Assembly: GCA_964575095.1 (NCBI GenBank)
Contig: CAZNPA010000001.1
Span: 336,858-400,857 of the forward strand
Length of the DNA stretch: 64,000 bases
Reading direction: 5' to 3'
Source: CAZNPA01 sp964575095
GTDB lineage: Bacteria > Pseudomonadota > Alphaproteobacteria > Rickettsiales > SXRF01
Shown here: one piece after another, positions 58,262-64,000 of the stretch
How positions within the stretch are numbered: the stretch's first letter is position 1
Layout: every line of letters starts with the position of its first letter
Translations under genes and position numbers: made by a program
The notes under the pieces: generated by a model
Told to the model about the DNA's origin: nothing
What the model saw: only the letters and a program-made list of their open reading frames with translations
The model's database searches: none

Positions 58262-59191
58262 TCAATAGGTTAGAAGGTTTATGGCAAAATCACCTGCGTC
58301 AAAACGCTTTAAATCGCCTACCCCCTCGCCAATGCCAATATAATGGATGGGCAATGCGCATTGTTTGGCCAGCGCCACCAGCACGCCGCCTTTGGCCGTA
58401 CCGTCGAGTTTGGTGACAATTAAACCCGTAACCTTCACCATTTCCTTAAATGTCTTCACCTGCGCTACGGTATTTTGCCCAATAGTCGCATCTAATACCT
58501 GAACTACGCAGTGCGGCGCACGCTCATCGATCTTCTTCAGCGTTTTGCAAATCTTCTGCAGTTCGGCCATGAGATCGGATTTATTGGCAAGACGTCCTGC
58601 CGTATCGATGAGCAGAATATCCGCGCCTGCCGCGCGTGCTTCTTCGTAGGCGCGAAACGCCACGCTGGCCGGATCGGAATTAGGCGCACCGGTAACCACC
58701 GTAATATCGGAACGCTTGCCCCATTCCTGCAACTGCTCGACCGCCGCCGCGCGGAACGTATCCGCCGCTGCCAGCATCACCTTTTTGCCCTCTTGCTTGA
58801 ATTGGCTGGCGAGTTTGCCGATGGTCGTCGTCTTGCCGCTGCCGTTGGTGCCGACGACGAGGATGACTATTGTCCCTCCCCCGCTAGCGGGGGAGGTTAG
58901 GTGGGGAAGGCCTCCCCCCTCTTTATCTCCCCCCGTAAGCGGGGGGAGTAATAACGACACCGTCAGCGGCGCTAAAATTTTCGCAATCTCGCCGGCAAGA
59001 AATTCTTTTACTTCCTGCGCGGAAATATCTTTATCGAAACGGTGTTTCGAGAGCGCCTGCACCAACTCCGCCGCCGCTTTAGCGCCGACATCGGCTTCGA
59101 TCAACAATTCTTCCAGCGCACCCAGCGCCGCCTGATCGAGCTTAGCCTTGGTGAAGATACCGGTGATGCCTTGCGATAGCTTGCTAAGCAT
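58262..59191 (-). CDS. ftsY: Signal recognition particle receptor FtsY, with an in-frame repeat
   Basis: 309 residues. The N domain (about 1-78) is followed by the G domain: P-loop GTNGSGKTTT, DTFRAAAVEQLQEW, DTAGRLANKSDLM and TKLDGTAKGG. It docks SRP-ribosome complexes at the membrane. Residues about 81-107 (LLPPLTGGDKEGGGLPHLTS...) are repeat-encoded and separate the N domain from the first strand of the G domain. The acidic A domain of enteric FtsY is absent. The start overlaps mtaB by 8 bases. Confidence 0.95.
   Translation of the reverse strand: MLSKLSQGITGIFTKAKLDQAALGALEELLIEADVGAKAAAELVQALSKHRFDKDISAQEVKEFLAGEIAKILAPLTVSLLLPPLTGGDKEGGGLPHLTSPASGGGTIVILVVGTNGSGKTTTIGKLASQFKQEGKKVMLAAADTFRAAAVEQLQEWGKRSDITVVTGAPNSDPASVAFRAYEEARAAGADILLIDTAGRLANKSDLMAELQKICKTLKKIDERAPHCVVQVLDATIGQNTVAQVKTFKEMVKVTGLIVTKLDGTAKGGVLVALAKQCALPIHYIGIGEGVGDLKRFDAGDFAINLLTY
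58870..58949. repeat. In-frame palindromic repeat inside ftsY
   Basis: A perfect 22-bp palindrome CCTCCCCCGC/TAGCGGGGGAGG (58876-58897) and a second hairpin CTCCCCCCG...CGGGGGGAG (58928-58949) are joined by GTTAGGTGGGGAAGGC. The unit belongs to the same GC-hairpin class as those in the ScsB-like gene. Confidence 0.92.
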
Positions 59192-60434
59192 TCACACAGC
59201 CATGCAACGCCTGCGCGCTGGCGGCGACAATCTCCGCCCGCACCACACTTCCCGGCACGCAATCCCTATCCAATTCCACCTCGACGAAATGGGGACTGCG
59301 CCCCAGGCGCTCTTTTTCCACTAGCACCTCAATAGTTTTCTCAATCTGCGACTGCAAATATTCCACCAATTGTTTTTCGCCTGCCGCGCGCAACTTCGCC
59401 GCGCGTTCCTTGCGGACGGTTTTCGCCACCTGCGGCATTTTGGCGGCCGGTGTTCCCTCGCGCGGCGAGAATGGAAACACGTGCAGGTAGGTGAGCCCCG
59501 CCTCTTCCACCAGTTTTAAAGTATTTTCAAACATCGCGTCGGTTTCGGTCGGGAATCCGGCGATGATATCCGCTCCAAACACCACATCCGGGCGCAAGCT
59601 CCGCACGCGAGCGCAAAAATCGAGCGCATCTTGCCTGAGATGCCGCCGCTTCATGCGTTTTAGAATCATGTCGTCGCCCGCCTGCAGGCTGATATGCAGA
59701 TGCGGCATCAGGCGCGGCTCGTCGGCAATCAGCGCATATAAATCGTCATCGACTTCTACCGCATCGATCGAAGAAAGCCTGAGGCGCGGCAACTCCGGCA
59801 CCAGCGCCAGTAATCTTTTCATCATCTGGCCCAGTGTCGGGCTTCCAGGTAAATCTTTTCCATAATCGGAAATATCGACGCCCGTCAGCACGACTTCCTT
59901 ATATCCCGCCGCCACCAGCGCCCGCACCTGCGCCACGATTTCACCCACCGGCACCGAGCGGCTGTTGCCTCGCCCGAACGGGATGATGCAAAACGTGCAG
60001 CGGTGGTCGCAGCCGTTCTGCACCTGCACGAACGCGCGCGCTTTTCCCTCGAACGATGCGACGAGATGCGACGCCGTTTCGCTTACCGACATGATGTCGT
60101 TCACCAGCGCCTTTTCCGTACCCGCGATGATAAATTCATAACCGCTCTTTTCCAGCTTCTCGATATTGCCGATGACGTTATCGACTTCTTCCATCTCGGA
60201 ATACATCTCCGGATGCACCTGCGCCGAGCAGCCGGTGACGATAATCTTCGCATTCGGATTTTCTTTGCGCGCGCGGCGCACGGCCTGGCGCACCTGCCGC
60301 TCGGCCTCGGCGGTGACAGCGCAGCTATTGAAAATAATTGCGCTCTCCAACCCAGCGGCCTGCGCCTGGTTCTTGATCACCTCGCCCTCGTAAATATTGA
60401 GGCGACAACCGAAATTGATGACGTCGATCGTCAT
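59184..60434 (-). CDS. mtaB: tRNA (t6A37) methylthiotransferase MtaB
   Basis: 416 residues from ATG at 60434 (MTIDVINFGCRLNIYE); earlier in-frame codons lie inside dapF and look non-native. The N-terminal cluster cysteines are in FGCRLN, NSCAVTAEA and GCSAQVHPE. The radical-SAM cluster is CDHRCTFC, with the C-terminal TRAM domain following. It adds a methylthio group to t6A at position 37 of ANN-decoding tRNAs. It needs two [4Fe-4S] clusters, hence the ISC system. The start overlaps the dapF stop by 4 bases. Confidence 0.95.
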   Translation of the reverse strand: MTIDVINFGCRLNIYEGEVIKNQAQAAGLESAIIFNSCAVTAEAERQVRQAVRRARKENPNAKIIVTGCSAQVHPEMYSEMEEVDNVIGNIEKLEKSGYEFIIAGTEKALVNDIMSVSETASHLVASFEGKARAFVQVQNGCDHRCTFCIIPFGRGNSRSVPVGEIVAQVRALVAAGYKEVVLTGVDISDYGKDLPGSPTLGQMMKRLLALVPELPRLRLSSIDAVEVDDDLYALIADEPRLMPHLHISLQAGDDMILKRMKRRHLRQDALDFCARVRSLRPDVVFGADIIAGFPTETDAMFENTLKLVEEAGLTYLHVFPFSPREGTPAAKMPQVAKTVRKERAAKLRAAGEKQLVEYLQSQIEKTIEVLVEKERLGRSPHFVEVELDRDCVPGSVVRAEIVAASAQALHGCVNA

Positions 60435-61312
60435 AACTCTATCGACCCTTGGAAACTCACCGCCACCGGACCAGTCATGAATACATGGCCAGATTTTTTG
60501 TCCCATTCGATATGTAAGGTTCCGCCGGGGAGCAGCACATCGGCTTTGTTCGATACCAGGTCGCGCCGGTTGAGCGCTACCACCGCCGCGCACGCTGCCG
60601 TGCCGCAGGCAAGCGTCGCCCCTGCCCCGCGCTCCCATACGCGCAGCTTGATTCTGTTTTTCGTAATCACCTCGGCAAAACTCACGTTAGCGCGTTTGGG
60701 ATATAAAGGATGCCGCTCCAGTTTCGCGCCGATTTTCTCCAGCGGGATTTTATCGGCGTGCGGTACGGCAAACACCATATGCGGATTGCCCATGCCCACC
60801 GCTGACGGCCTGAGGCCGTTCATCAAAATCGGCAGCGCGTCGATGTCGCAATCGCGGCTCAATGGGATTTTTTTCCAATCGAGCTGCGGCTTTCCCATAT
60901 CGGCGCGTATCGTATTCTTCCCCACGCGCTCGCACTGTATGACGCCCGCCTTCGTCTCGATGGCGACGGACTTCTTGCCGCTTTCTTCCATCAGCAGCCA
61001 CGCCACGCAGCGCGTCGCGTTGCCGCAGCTTGCGACTTCGCCGCCGTCGGCGTTGTAGATTTTCATGAATACATTGGGTGCCCCCGCTGCGCGCCTAGCG
61101 GCGCTCACATGGGGCGCCGCTTCGCGGGCTGATGGCTCTTGCCTTTTTTTCGACCGCTCGATGACGATCACCTGATCGCAGCCGATGCCGAACCGCCGGT
61201 CGGCAATCGCCCGCGCCTTAGCGGATGAAAGCGCCACGCGCCGCGTGCGTGCGTCGAAAACGGCGAAGTCGTTACCGAGGCCGTGCATTTTTATGAAAGA
61301 GAGAGATTTCAT
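60431..61312 (-). CDS. dapF: Diaminopimelate epimerase, with an in-frame repeat
   Basis: 293 residues. The two catalytic cysteines are in ASCGNATRC and LACGTAACAA, with FIKMHGLGNDFAVFD as the classic N-terminus and NADGGEV preceding the first cysteine. It makes meso-DAP for lysine and peptidoglycan. Residues 55-80 (KKRQEPSAREAAPHVSAARR...) interrupt the usual QVIVIEPS...VFMKIYNADG connection and are repeat-derived. dapF-mtaB-ftsY is a conserved alphaproteobacterial order. Confidence 0.95.
   Translation of the reverse strand: MKSLSFIKMHGLGNDFAVFDARTRRVALSSAKARAIADRRFGIGCDQVIVIERSKKRQEPSAREAAPHVSAARRAAGAPNVFMKIYNADGGEVASCGNATRCVAWLLMEESGKKSVAIETKAGVIQCERVGKNTIRADMGKPQLDWKKIPLSRDCDIDALPILMNGLRPSAVGMGNPHMVFAVPHADKIPLEKIGAKLERHPLYPKRANVSFAEVITKNRIKLRVWERGAGATLACGTAACAAVVALNRRDLVSNKADVLLPGGTLHIEWDKKSGHVFMTGPVAVSFQGSIEL
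61073..61150. repeat. In-frame palindromic insertion inside dapF
   Basis: AGCGGCGC and GCGCCGCT arms surround TCACATGG, with GC-rich flanks. The 26 codons keep the frame and interrupt an otherwise continuous family match. Confidence 0.8.
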
Positions 61313-61384
61313 CGCGCATCCTTAAAGGAGGCGGATTATAGGGTAAAAGCAGCAGGAATCAAACCCCGGTAAAAAATGCCGGAT

Positions 61385-61711
61385 TTAGCTGCGATCGCGG
61401 TCTTTTGGGTCGTCTTTATGTGCTTCTTGATTGCGCCACTGCCAATAGGCGTGATCGTGGCCTTTCCGGTGTGTATCGCGGCGCTCTTCCTGTTCGGCAG
61501 CGGCATTGCGGTTCGTGGCAACGTCCACTACACCGCCGGCAATGGCGCCGCCGATAATACCGGTTTTGACGTTATTGACGACAGTTTCAGAGGTATCGTG
61601 CTTTTTGCTGGCAAAAAACCCAACGGTGCCGCCGGTCACAGCAAAACCCAACACTCTTTTCGCACGCTTTAAGAACGTGCGCCGGGTGAATTGTGGCTCT
61701 TTATCGGTCAT
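61385..61711 (-). CDS. Small Tat-signal protein, function unknown
   Basis: 108 residues. The start contains FTRRTFLKRAKRVLGFAVTG, a twin-arginine signal (RRTFLK) with a weakly hydrophobic core. The mature part includes a glycine-rich stretch (TGIIGGAIAGGVVDVATN), resembling a glycine zipper, and a very charged His/Asp/Arg/Lys tail (RRDTHRKGHDHAYWQWRNQE). Not recognised. Upstream it faces a bidirectional terminator at 61743. Confidence 0.65.
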   Translation of the reverse strand: MTDKEPQFTRRTFLKRAKRVLGFAVTGGTVGFFASKKHDTSETVVNNVKTGIIGGAIAGGVVDVATNRNAAAEQEERRDTHRKGHDHAYWQWRNQEAHKDDPKDRDRS

Positions 61712-61742
61712 GCGGACAAGTATACCGCATCCGGCCCCAATA

Positions 61743-61770
61743 AAAAAGCCCCGCCAAAGCGGGGCTTTTT
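61743..61770. terminator. Bidirectional terminator (GCCCCGC/GCGGGGC)
   Basis: AAAAAAGCCCCGC and GCGGGGCTTTTT flank a 4-base loop. In the minus direction it terminates the histone-like gene at 61914. Confidence 0.92.
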
Positions 61771-61792
61771 ATCATAGCTGACAGAATATATC

Positions 61793-61916
61793 GAAAATTC
61801 GCTAGGCCGAGCCGAAAATAGCCGTTTTCGAGAACCGCAGCGCAGCGTACGTTTGGGTACGCGAGCAGCGGAAGCGCAGAAAAGGGCTATTTGCAGGCCG
61901 GCATAGTAGAATTTTA
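61793..61916. repeat. Long imperfect palindrome (about 124 bases) after the histone-like gene
   Basis: Left GAAAATTCGCTAGGCCGAGC... and right ...GCCGGCATAGTAGAATTTTAC are imperfect inverted arms about 55-60 bases long, including AAATAGC/GCTATTT, GCGCAGCGTAC and GTACGCGAGCAGCG blocks. The right edge overlaps the TAA stop of the small gene at 61914. Confidence 0.82.
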
Positions 61917-62090
61917 CCCGGCGTTCTTGGATTCTTGGATTTCCTTGCGACGGGTATCGCAGAAGCGCTTGATTTCCATCAAAGCCTTGCGGGCGCGCGT
62001 GCCGGCAGCATTGTTTCCGCCTTCGAATTTTTCGTCTTCCATCTGGAATTGCTGCACCATTTGCATCAACTGATCGCTGGCTTTCGACAT
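61914..62090 (-). CDS. Small histone H1-like protein
   Basis: 58 residues beginning MSKASDQLMQMVQQFQMEDE and ending in KEIQESKNAG. It matches the short histone-like family of alphaproteobacteria, whose hallmark is an acidic/aromatic first helix followed by GNNAAGTRARKALMEIK. AGGAGAACC lies 8 bases before the ATG. Such proteins are thought to bind the nucleoid, but direct evidence is limited. The TAA stop falls at the edge of the palindrome 61793-61916, and the terminator at 61743 follows. Confidence 0.87.
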   Translation of the reverse strand: MSKASDQLMQMVQQFQMEDEKFEGGNNAAGTRARKALMEIKRFCDTRRKEIQESKNAG

Positions 62091-62196
62091 AGTGTGGTTC
62101 TCCTAAAGGTGGTTGAAAGTAACGCCAAAAACATAAGCAGAATCGTATAAAGATGCAATAGTTAAAAATAGCGTTATAAAACAATGTGATATACTT

Positions 62197-62234
62197 ATGG
62201 TGCAGTGCAACATTATTATTGTGCATTGCACCAT
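62197..62234. promoter_or_regulatory. Inverted repeat in the divergent promoter region, possible operator
   Basis: ATGGTGCAGTGCA and TGCATTGCACCAT (read outward) form near-perfect arms around an AT-rich centre (CATTATTATTG). It lies about 107 bases upstream of the histone-like ATG and 68 bases upstream of the DUF378 gene, so it could control both. Confidence 0.55.
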
Positions 62235-62301
62235 TTTGTGGTACTATTCACTCACAGGGTAAGAAAAGAAATCAACCCCCTGGTTTGAAGGAGGAAACAC
62301 T

Positions 62302-62496
62302 ATGGGTTCAGTTCATAAATGGGCGTCATTGTTCGTTATCGTAGGAGCCGCTAACATCGGCCTGACGACAATGGTGCACGTTGACCTGATCGCGATGTTT
62401 GGCCCGCTTAGCCAGTACATCAACGTCCTGGTCGGCGCCTCGGGCATCTATATGCTGCTCGATACCTATACGACGCTGCTCAAGAAACATGCGTAA
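62302..62496 (+). CDS. DUF378 family membrane protein
   Basis: 64 residues with two membrane helices. VIVGAANIGLTTMVHVDLIA and YINVLVGASGIYMLLDTYT match DUF378, a small family of unknown function. AAGGAGGAAA is an optimal ribosome site 7 bases before the ATG. A strong terminator follows, so the gene forms a short single transcript. Confidence 0.88.
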   Translation: MGSVHKWASLFVIVGAANIGLTTMVHVDLIAMFGPLSQYINVLVGASGIYMLLDTYTTLLKKHA

Positions 62497-62530
62497 TTAA
62501 AACGCAGCTAAACAGCGTATAGTTGTTCCT

Positions 62531-62561
62531 CCCCCACCACTTGCAAGTGGTGGGGGTTTTT
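62531..62561 (+). terminator. Terminator after the DUF378 gene
   Basis: Perfect 26-base palindrome from CCCCCACCACTTG to CAAGTGGTGGGGG, followed by TTTTTG. Confidence 0.94.
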
Positions 62562-62713
62562 GTTTGTTACCTGATTTAAACCGGCAAAATTTGCCGTTCT
62601 ATATTGAGATGGTCCGATAAACTGTCTCATTATGGATAATTTACATCGGACATATTAGGTTGTATATTGTGCGGGTAAAGCAACCGGAAAGTGCTCTTTG
62701 AGAGGCGGTCCTT

Positions 62714-63139
62714 ATGCGTACGAATACAAACGTCCTGATCGTCGAGGATAACCCCGCCGACTGGTATCTGTGGAAAGAGCTGTTCAGCGAAACCGAGAAC
62801 GTGCCCAACGTGCACTGGGTCAAGGACGGAACCGAGGCGCTGGATTTCATCGCCAAACGCCACGAATATGGCCACGCGGCGCTGCCCGACATCATCATGC
62901 TGGACTTGAGCCTGCCGCGCATCGACGGCTACCAGCTTCTGCAATTGCTCAAGAATGACGCCCGCGCCGCGCACATCCCCGTCATCGTCTGCACGACCTC
63001 GAAAGCCGATAGTGACCGCAATCAATGCTCGGATCTGGGCGCCATCCTGTTCCTGACCAAGCCGCCCGGCCTCGACGAATGGCAGAAAATGGCCAGCCAC
63101 CTCGCCGATAATGAATTTCCAAAACTGGTGAAGGGGTAG
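62714..63139 (+). CDS. Single-domain response regulator (Rcp1-like receiver)
   Basis: 141 residues, a receiver domain with no output domain. The acidic pocket is VEDN (Glu11/Asp12), the phosphoacceptor Asp64 is in IMLDLSLPRIDGY, the switch threonine in VIVCTTSKAD, and the lysine in FLTKPPGLDEW. NPADWYLWKELFSE resembles Rcp1-type regulators that pair with bacteriophytochrome-like kinases. No kinase is adjacent. GAGAGGCGG precedes the ATG. Confidence 0.93.
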   Translation: MRTNTNVLIVEDNPADWYLWKELFSETENVPNVHWVKDGTEALDFIAKRHEYGHAALPDIIMLDLSLPRIDGYQLLQLLKNDARAAHIPVIVCTTSKADSDRNQCSDLGAILFLTKPPGLDEWQKMASHLADNEFPKLVKG

Positions 63140-63161
63140 TTCCCCAAACCGATAGAAAAAC

Positions 63162-63193
63162 AAAAAGGCCCCAGCAATGCTGAGGCCTTTTTT
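63162..63193 (+). terminator. Terminator after the response regulator gene
   Basis: AAAAAGGCC and GGCCTTTTTT flank an inner CAGC/GCTG stem. Confidence 0.9.
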
Positions 63194-63236
63194 AATGGCG
63201 GGAAGTTATGCCCGCGCGCGCTGCCATGCCGGACAA

Positions 63237-63270
63237 TAAAAAAGCCCCCAGGATTTCGCCGGGACTTTTG
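63237..63270 (-). terminator. Probable terminator of the Tat-signal gene at 63298
   Basis: AAAAGCCCCCAGG and CGCCGGGACTTTT form an imperfect stem, placed 28 bases beyond the stop codon on the minus strand with a run of U residues in the transcript. Confidence 0.7.
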
Positions 63271-63297
63271 TTTTAAGAGAAATCGCGGCGCTTGTAT

Positions 63298-63603
63298 CTA
63301 TAGTATGCCAGGTGGCGTATTGGAGTCGGCGCGGTTCTTTTTTCCCACCTTAACTTGGCTCTCATAGATGTCAATGATGTCGCCAGGCGTCAAAGTTTCT
63401 CCCAATGCGATACGGTTTTCCAGAACCTTCGCTACCCGATCCCGTACTTGAGCTCTTATTTCCTGATCCTCGTTGTTATCCAAACGGGCTGCAAAACCCG
63501 TAGCTGCCACACCGGCGCCAGCAGCGCCTATTGTCGCAAGAGCCTCACGGCGGGTGACGCCTCTGGCGGTAGCGGGTGTTTTATCGTCTGATTGATTGGC
63601 CAT
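63298..63603 (-). CDS. Small Tat-signal protein next to the 16S gene
   Basis: 101 residues from ATG at 63603 (MANQSDDKTPATARGVTRRE), preceded by GGAGGATATT. A twin-arginine signal VTRREALATIGAAGAGVAAT is clear. The mature part is about 65 residues, charged and helical (EIRAQVRDRVAKVLENRIAL, TPGDIIDIYESQVKVG). It is not recognised; the short mature domain suggests a helper or subunit rather than an enzyme. Confidence 0.7.
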   Translation of the reverse strand: MANQSDDKTPATARGVTRREALATIGAAGAGVAATGFAARLDNNEDQEIRAQVRDRVAKVLENRIALGETLTPGDIIDIYESQVKVGKKNRADSNTPPGIL

Positions 63604-63693
63604 AATATCCTCCCATTGTTTGAGTGTTCCCATCATAACAAACCAAATGGAAAGAAATGTTAAGATTGTGTGAAGATTGGCAAGTTATTGATA

Positions 63694-63725
63694 AAAAAAG
63701 GCCTCCAAAACCGGAGGCCTTTTTC
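63694..63725. terminator. Bidirectional terminator downstream of 16S rRNA
   Basis: AAAAAGGCCTCC and GGAGGCCTTTTT form a perfect 12-bp stem around AAAACC-type loop sequence. On the minus strand it lies about 118 bases after the 16S 3' end and before any other RNA gene. Confidence 0.92.
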
Positions 63726-63843
63726 TATTTGTTGTGAGCGAGCATTTAGGCACAGGTGGCAATCGCGTTATGTAAGATGATTCGTTTAACCGGACAGAGG
63801 CTTGGAATAATTCCAAACGTACCGGAATAAACAAAATCCTTAG

Positions 63844-64000
<157 letters not shown>

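Noticed and set aside
59184..60638. Longer mtaB with 68 extra N-terminal residues
   Set aside because: The extra codons lie within dapF and show shadow composition; the ATG at 60434 overlaps the dapF stop and matches family starts.
61708..62226. 172-codon minus-strand frame covering the histone-like gene in another frame
   Set aside because: The 58-codon frame at 61914-62090 has a family match and ribosome site; the longer frame has neither.

Overview
The window looks like a chromosomal segment of a free-living or facultatively host-associated alphaproteobacterium. Supporting evidence: an isc-type iron-sulfur locus with an alpha/beta hydrolase beside iscR; the fliL-fliM-DUF6468-motE-phosphohexomutase order; a CarD regulator; a phasin; a FYDLN-domain (TIGR02300) protein; the dapF-mtaB-ftsY order; a UvrA with the CPVSGF variant of its first zinc finger; and sigma-54-type promoters before flagellar structural genes. 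A complete ISC pathway with HscA/HscB, and a 16S rRNA gene that is not followed by a 23S operon, both point to a deep-branching lineage. The exact order cannot be fixed from this sequence. I see no CRISPR array, prophage, transposase or toxin-antitoxin pair.

Layout. 1-1.5 kb: end of a surface-polysaccharide locus (UDP-GlcNAc 2-epimerase, sugar epimerase) and tRNA-His. 1.6-4.9 kb: coaD and gyrA. 5.1-6.2 kb: two orphan genes. 6.2-7.7 kb: hook gene flgE behind a sigma-54 promoter. 7.7-18.3 kb: oligopeptidase, fdx, hscA, hscB, iscA, iscU, an orphan, iscS and a second cysteine desulfurase, then icd on the opposite strand, iscR and the hydrolase. 18.3-24.4 kb: an orphan boxed by a 29-bp inverted repeat, ssb, twin DUF192 genes, a Trp-Gly repeat protein, a dehydrogenase and a double-FHA protein. 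24.4-31.5 kb: ccmC, fdxA, carD, uvrA, an EVE protein, tRNA-Pro and phosphohexomutase. 31.5-38.3 kb: motE, DUF6468, fliM and fliL facing flgF, flgG, flgA and flgH. 38.4-46.4 kb: dacA, phasin, TIGR02300 protein, then the run grpE-ftsX-ydcF-plsC-rph-rdgB-yceI. 46.4-58.2 kb: an orphan, an ScsB/DsbD-like protein, a sigma-like/XRE protein, a methyltransferase, slt, nhaA, gltA and a reduced flagellin. 58.3-64 kb: ftsY, mtaB, dapF, small Tat-signal and histone-like proteins, a receiver protein and the 3' end of a 16S rRNA gene.

The most unusual feature is a large population of short palindromic repeats. They sit between genes, supply stop codons of flanking genes, and lie in frame inside at least six conserved genes (yceI signal peptide, ftsY, uvrA, the ScsB-like gene, an SDR gene and dapF). 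There they encode extra peptides of roughly 22-36 residues at domain borders or in loops. This resembles the Rickettsia palindromic element phenomenon but involves several unrelated repeat families. A 272-bp MITE-like element with 33-bp terminal inverted repeats separates fliL from fliM and ends 5 bases before the fliM start codon.

Coordinates and translations were read by eye from the sequence. Family names rest on recognition of motifs, with no database search.
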